From NCBI GenBank assembly GCA_026710105.1, contig JAPORR010000094.1, positions 1-36,912 on the forward strand: a DNA stretch of 36,912 nt. The letters run 5' to 3'. This document shows, piece by piece, positions 35,302-36,912 of the stretch (the first letter of the stretch is position 1; every line of letters starts with the position of its first letter). Source of the DNA: Alphaproteobacteria bacterium (GTDB taxonomy: Bacteria > Pseudomonadota > Alphaproteobacteria > Bin95). The notes below the pieces were generated by a model. That model did no database searches and had not been told where the DNA came from. It was given only the letters and a program-made list of their open reading frames with translations. The translations under genes were made by a program, and so were the position numbers.

Positions 35302-36224
35302 GCTGCGAGCTTCTCGGCGGCGCGCATCCGGGCAGAGCGCGCCCGGGGGTTGGCGGCAATTTCAACGGCACCGGGCCGGACGGCGCGGCGATGCAGGAGC
35401 CGGAAGGAAGCCTGCGGCGGCGTGGCTTCGGGCGGCCGATGGCGGGATCCGCTGGGAAGCGTGCCGCTGCGCGCGCGCAGGAAATGCTTGACTGCGCGAT
35501 CCTCCAGGGAATGAAAGGAAACCACGGCGAGCCGCCCACCCGGTGCGAGAATTGTTTCCGCCGCCGCCAGCCCGCGCTCGAGCTCGCCGAGCTCGTCATT
35601 GACGGCGATACGCAGCGCCTGGAAGGTCCGTGTTGCTGGATGGATCCGGCTATCTGCTGGCGTGATGCTTGCGATGAGGGCTGCGAGACGGTCCGTCGTG
35701 AGGATCGGCGCCTCGCGGCGTGCGGCGACGATCGCGCGGGCCACCCGGCGGGCGCGCGGCTCTTCGCCATAGCGGCGAATGAGGTCGGCAAGCTGGTCTT
35801 GGTCGAGGCCGGCGATGAGGTCGCCGGCCGTCGGCCCTTCGACGCTCATGCGCATGTCGAGCGGTCCGGGTGCAAAAGAAAAACCCCTCTGCGGGTCGTC
35901 GAGCTGCGCCGAGGACACGCCGAGGTCGAACGCAACGCCGTCCGCCGGTGCGAAGGCTTCGTCGAACGCAATGCTTTCCAGTTCGGAAAACCGCGCGTGG
36001 CGGAAGCGGAAGCGGCCGCCACAATCGCGGCCGAGGGCAGCCGCGGCACTTTCTGCCGCCGGGTCGCAATCCAGCGCCAGTACCCGGCAGGGCGCCGAGG
36101 CCAACAGGGCGCGGGAATAACCACCGCGGCCAAATGTGGCGTCAACATAGTGCCCACCGGCTCGCGGACCAATGGCAGCAACGACCTCCGGGGCCATGAC
36201 TGGAATGTGCCTGCCGGTGGTCAC
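35298..36224 (-). CDS. rsmH: RsmH (MraW), 16S rRNA m4C1402 methyltransferase
   Basis: A 308-residue SAM-dependent methyltransferase modifying C1402 of 16S rRNA in the decoding centre. The longest frame starts at 36311 in mraZ. The family start TTGRHIPVMAPEVV points to GTG at 36224, which overlaps the mraZ stop by four bases (GTGA). The SAM loop is YVDATFGRGGYSRALL. The family motif GVAFDLGVSSAQLDDPQRGFSF and the C-terminal LAVVSFHSLEDRAVKHFL are present. The last 40 residues are basic. No clear ribosome binding site precedes the GTG, consistent with coupling to mraZ translation. Confidence 0.96.
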   Translation of the reverse strand: MTTGRHIPVMAPEVVAAIGPRAGGHYVDATFGRGGYSRALLASAPCRVLALDCDPAAESAAAALGRDCGGRFRFRHARFSELESIAFDEAFAPADGVAFDLGVSSAQLDDPQRGFSFAPGPLDMRMSVEGPTAGDLIAGLDQDQLADLIRRYGEEPRARRVARAIVAARREAPILTTDRLAALIASITPADSRIHPATRTFQALRIAVNDELGELERGLAAAETILAPGGRLAVVSFHSLEDRAVKHFLRARSGTLPSGSRHRPPEATPPQASFRLLHRRAVRPGAVEIAANPRARSARMRAAEKLAA

Positions 36225-36730
36225 GACTCGAACTCTGGCTGGAGGAATCCGCCAAAGCGGATGAGCTTTCTGGCTTCTTCGTCGAGCTCGTCGGTTACCT
36301 CGCTGATCCACTTGTCGTGCGTGGCCGGCTTCCAGATCTCGATGATGTCCACGGTGCCGATGAAGCGGACTTCGCTTTCAATGCCGCAGGTCTGGCGGAA
36401 GTCCTGTGGGAGTAGCAGGCGACCCTGCGCGTCGATCTGCGCATCTCGTGAACTTCCGACAAAGAGACTGACGATCTTGCCCGAGTCGATCGATTTGCCG
36501 CTCGCGCTTCTGACATCCTTCAGCTTCTGATGAATGTCCTTAGCCCAATTTTGCAGGTATCTCTCTTCGCAGAAAAATATGGCATCGCGGTCGTCGAATA
36601 CAGGCGCTGCCAGCAACCGCATCTCGGCATCCTGGGGAATTGAGCGCCGATGAGCCGCAGGCACAATGACCCGGCCCTTGGCATCCAGTTTCGCGTCATA
36701 TCGACCCGAGACCCGCACAGGAAATTCCAC
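36221..36730 (-). CDS. mraZ: MraZ, transcriptional regulator of the dcw cluster
   Basis: A 169-residue DNA-binding protein with two AbrB-like MraZ repeats, each with the DxKGR-type motif: LDAKGRVIVPA at about residues 16-26 and IDAQGRLLLPQ near 99-109. It forms a ring and represses its own operon. No ATG is available; GTG at 36730 gives MEFPVRVSGRYDAKLD, but it abuts a GGGAG sequence too closely for a normal ribosome binding site. GTG at 36718 with GGGAGG eleven bases upstream is the alternative and shortens the product by four residues. It is the first gene of the cluster. Candidate binding repeats lie 38-73 bases upstream. Confidence 0.95.
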   Translation of the reverse strand: MEFPVRVSGRYDAKLDAKGRVIVPAAHRRSIPQDAEMRLLAAPVFDDRDAIFFCEERYLQNWAKDIHQKLKDVRSASGKSIDSGKIVSLFVGSSRDAQIDAQGRLLLPQDFRQTCGIESEVRFIGTVDIIEIWKPATHDKWISEVTDELDEEARKLIRFGGFLQPEFES

Positions 36731-36746
36731 CTCCCGCGTTTCAGCT

Positions 36747-36763
36747 AAGGGGTTCTAACCCTT
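36747..36763. other. Hairpin in the mraZ leader
   Basis: AAGGGGTT (36747-36754) pairs with AACCCTT (36757-36763) across two bases, with one extra G. It lies between the CCA(C/T) repeat array and the mraZ start. The loop is too tight for the full stem, so a shorter 5-6 base stem is likely. It may be an additional control element or chance. Confidence 0.25.
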
Positions 36764-36768
36764 TCTAG

Positions 36769-36804
36769 CCACTTCACTCCATATTACATCCACTTTCAAC
36801 CACT
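36769..36804 (-). promoter_or_regulatory. Probable MraZ operator: four direct repeats
   Basis: Read on the coding (minus) strand, AGTGG, AGTGG, ATGGA and AGTGG recur with TGG steps of 10, 11 and 10 bases (plus-strand CCA at 36769, 36779, 36790 and 36800). MraZ is known to bind short TGG-type direct repeats spaced by one helical turn upstream of its own gene. Position, orientation and spacing all fit, so this is probably the autorepression site of the dcw operon. The exact bases differ from the E. coli TGGG repeats. Confidence 0.65.
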
Positions 36805-36815
36805 GCGATAGGATT

Positions 36816-36821
36816 CGTCAA
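36816..36821 (-). promoter_or_regulatory. Possible -35 element of the dcw promoter
   Basis: TTGACG on the minus strand, just upstream of the repeat array, matches a -35 box. No good -10 is seen 16-18 bases downstream (best TTGAAA/TGAAAG). A GANTC methylation site overlaps at 36812-36816. From 36822 to the window edge nothing else is recognised, apart from an AAGCCGC-T5 sequence that could be the end of a terminator lying outside. Confidence 0.3.
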
Positions 36822-36912
36822 GCCCGACCTCCGAAAAAATTAGCGGCGGGCGCCATTCTTCATTGTTGCCGGAAAATCTGGATAAGAACAAAAAGCGGCT
36901 TCCCTTAGGTTA

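Noticed and set aside
36822-36912. RNase P RNA or another RNA gene upstream of mraZ
   Set aside because: I considered it because such neighbours occur in some alphaproteobacteria, but the 91 bases available show no recognisable RNase P core sequence.
1-36912. tRNA, rRNA or CRISPR arrays
   Set aside because: No tRNA-like cloverleaf, rRNA segment or regularly spaced repeat array was seen in the gaps between genes.

Overview
This window is chromosomal DNA of a GC-rich alphaproteobacterium. The main evidence is a complete division and cell-wall (dcw) cluster in the alphaproteobacterial order, an FtsZ with a long C-terminal linker, a ubiE-ubiB pair divergent from mutM, and a MurE with the meso-diaminopimelate DNPR motif. 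The genus cannot be fixed from sequence reading alone.

Layout, left to right. (1) The left edge cuts through an IS630-type insertion sequence (positions 1 to about 194). (2) Positions 195-2645, minus strand, hold four genes joined by ATGA overlaps: a small DUF6494-like protein, a Mrp/ApbC iron-sulfur carrier ATPase, a biotin/lipoate-ligase-fold protein that seems to lack its catalytic motifs, and a DUF6505-like protein. Divergent from them is an exported protein that joins a shortened substrate-binding-protein fold to a c-type cytochrome domain. This is the least understood part of the window and the best candidate for an undescribed system. (3) On the plus strand follow mutS (mismatch repair) and an OxyR-type peroxide sensor with both redox cysteines. 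(4) After a 479-base non-coding stretch comes a peptide-type ABC transporter: family 5 binding protein, a large intergenic hairpin, two permeases, and one polypeptide carrying both ATPase domains. (5) ubiB and ubiE (ubiquinone synthesis) lie on the minus strand, divergent from mutM. (6) A stand-alone 812-residue FAD oxidoreductase/GcvT fusion of the dimethylglycine/sarcosine dehydrogenase type faces ftsZ.

(7) Positions 19177-36730, minus strand, form the dcw operon, transcribed mraZ, rsmH, ftsL, ftsI, murE, murF, mraY, murD, ftsW, murG, murC, murB, ddl, ftsQ, ftsA, ftsZ. It contains the cytoplasmic steps from UDP-MurNAc to the pentapeptide, lipid I/II synthesis, the septal polymerase FtsW and transpeptidase FtsI, and the FtsQ/L/A/Z divisome parts. 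Almost every junction is a 1-13 base overlap or a gap under 10 bases, implying translational coupling. The exception is ftsA-ftsZ (39 bases), where ftsZ has its own strong ribosome binding site. Upstream of mraZ lie four CCA(C/T) direct repeats at 10-11 base spacing, which look like the MraZ operator. lpxC, often found after ftsZ in this class, is absent here.

Many start codons were moved downstream of the longest open frame, using ribosome binding sites, stop/start overlaps and family N-termini.
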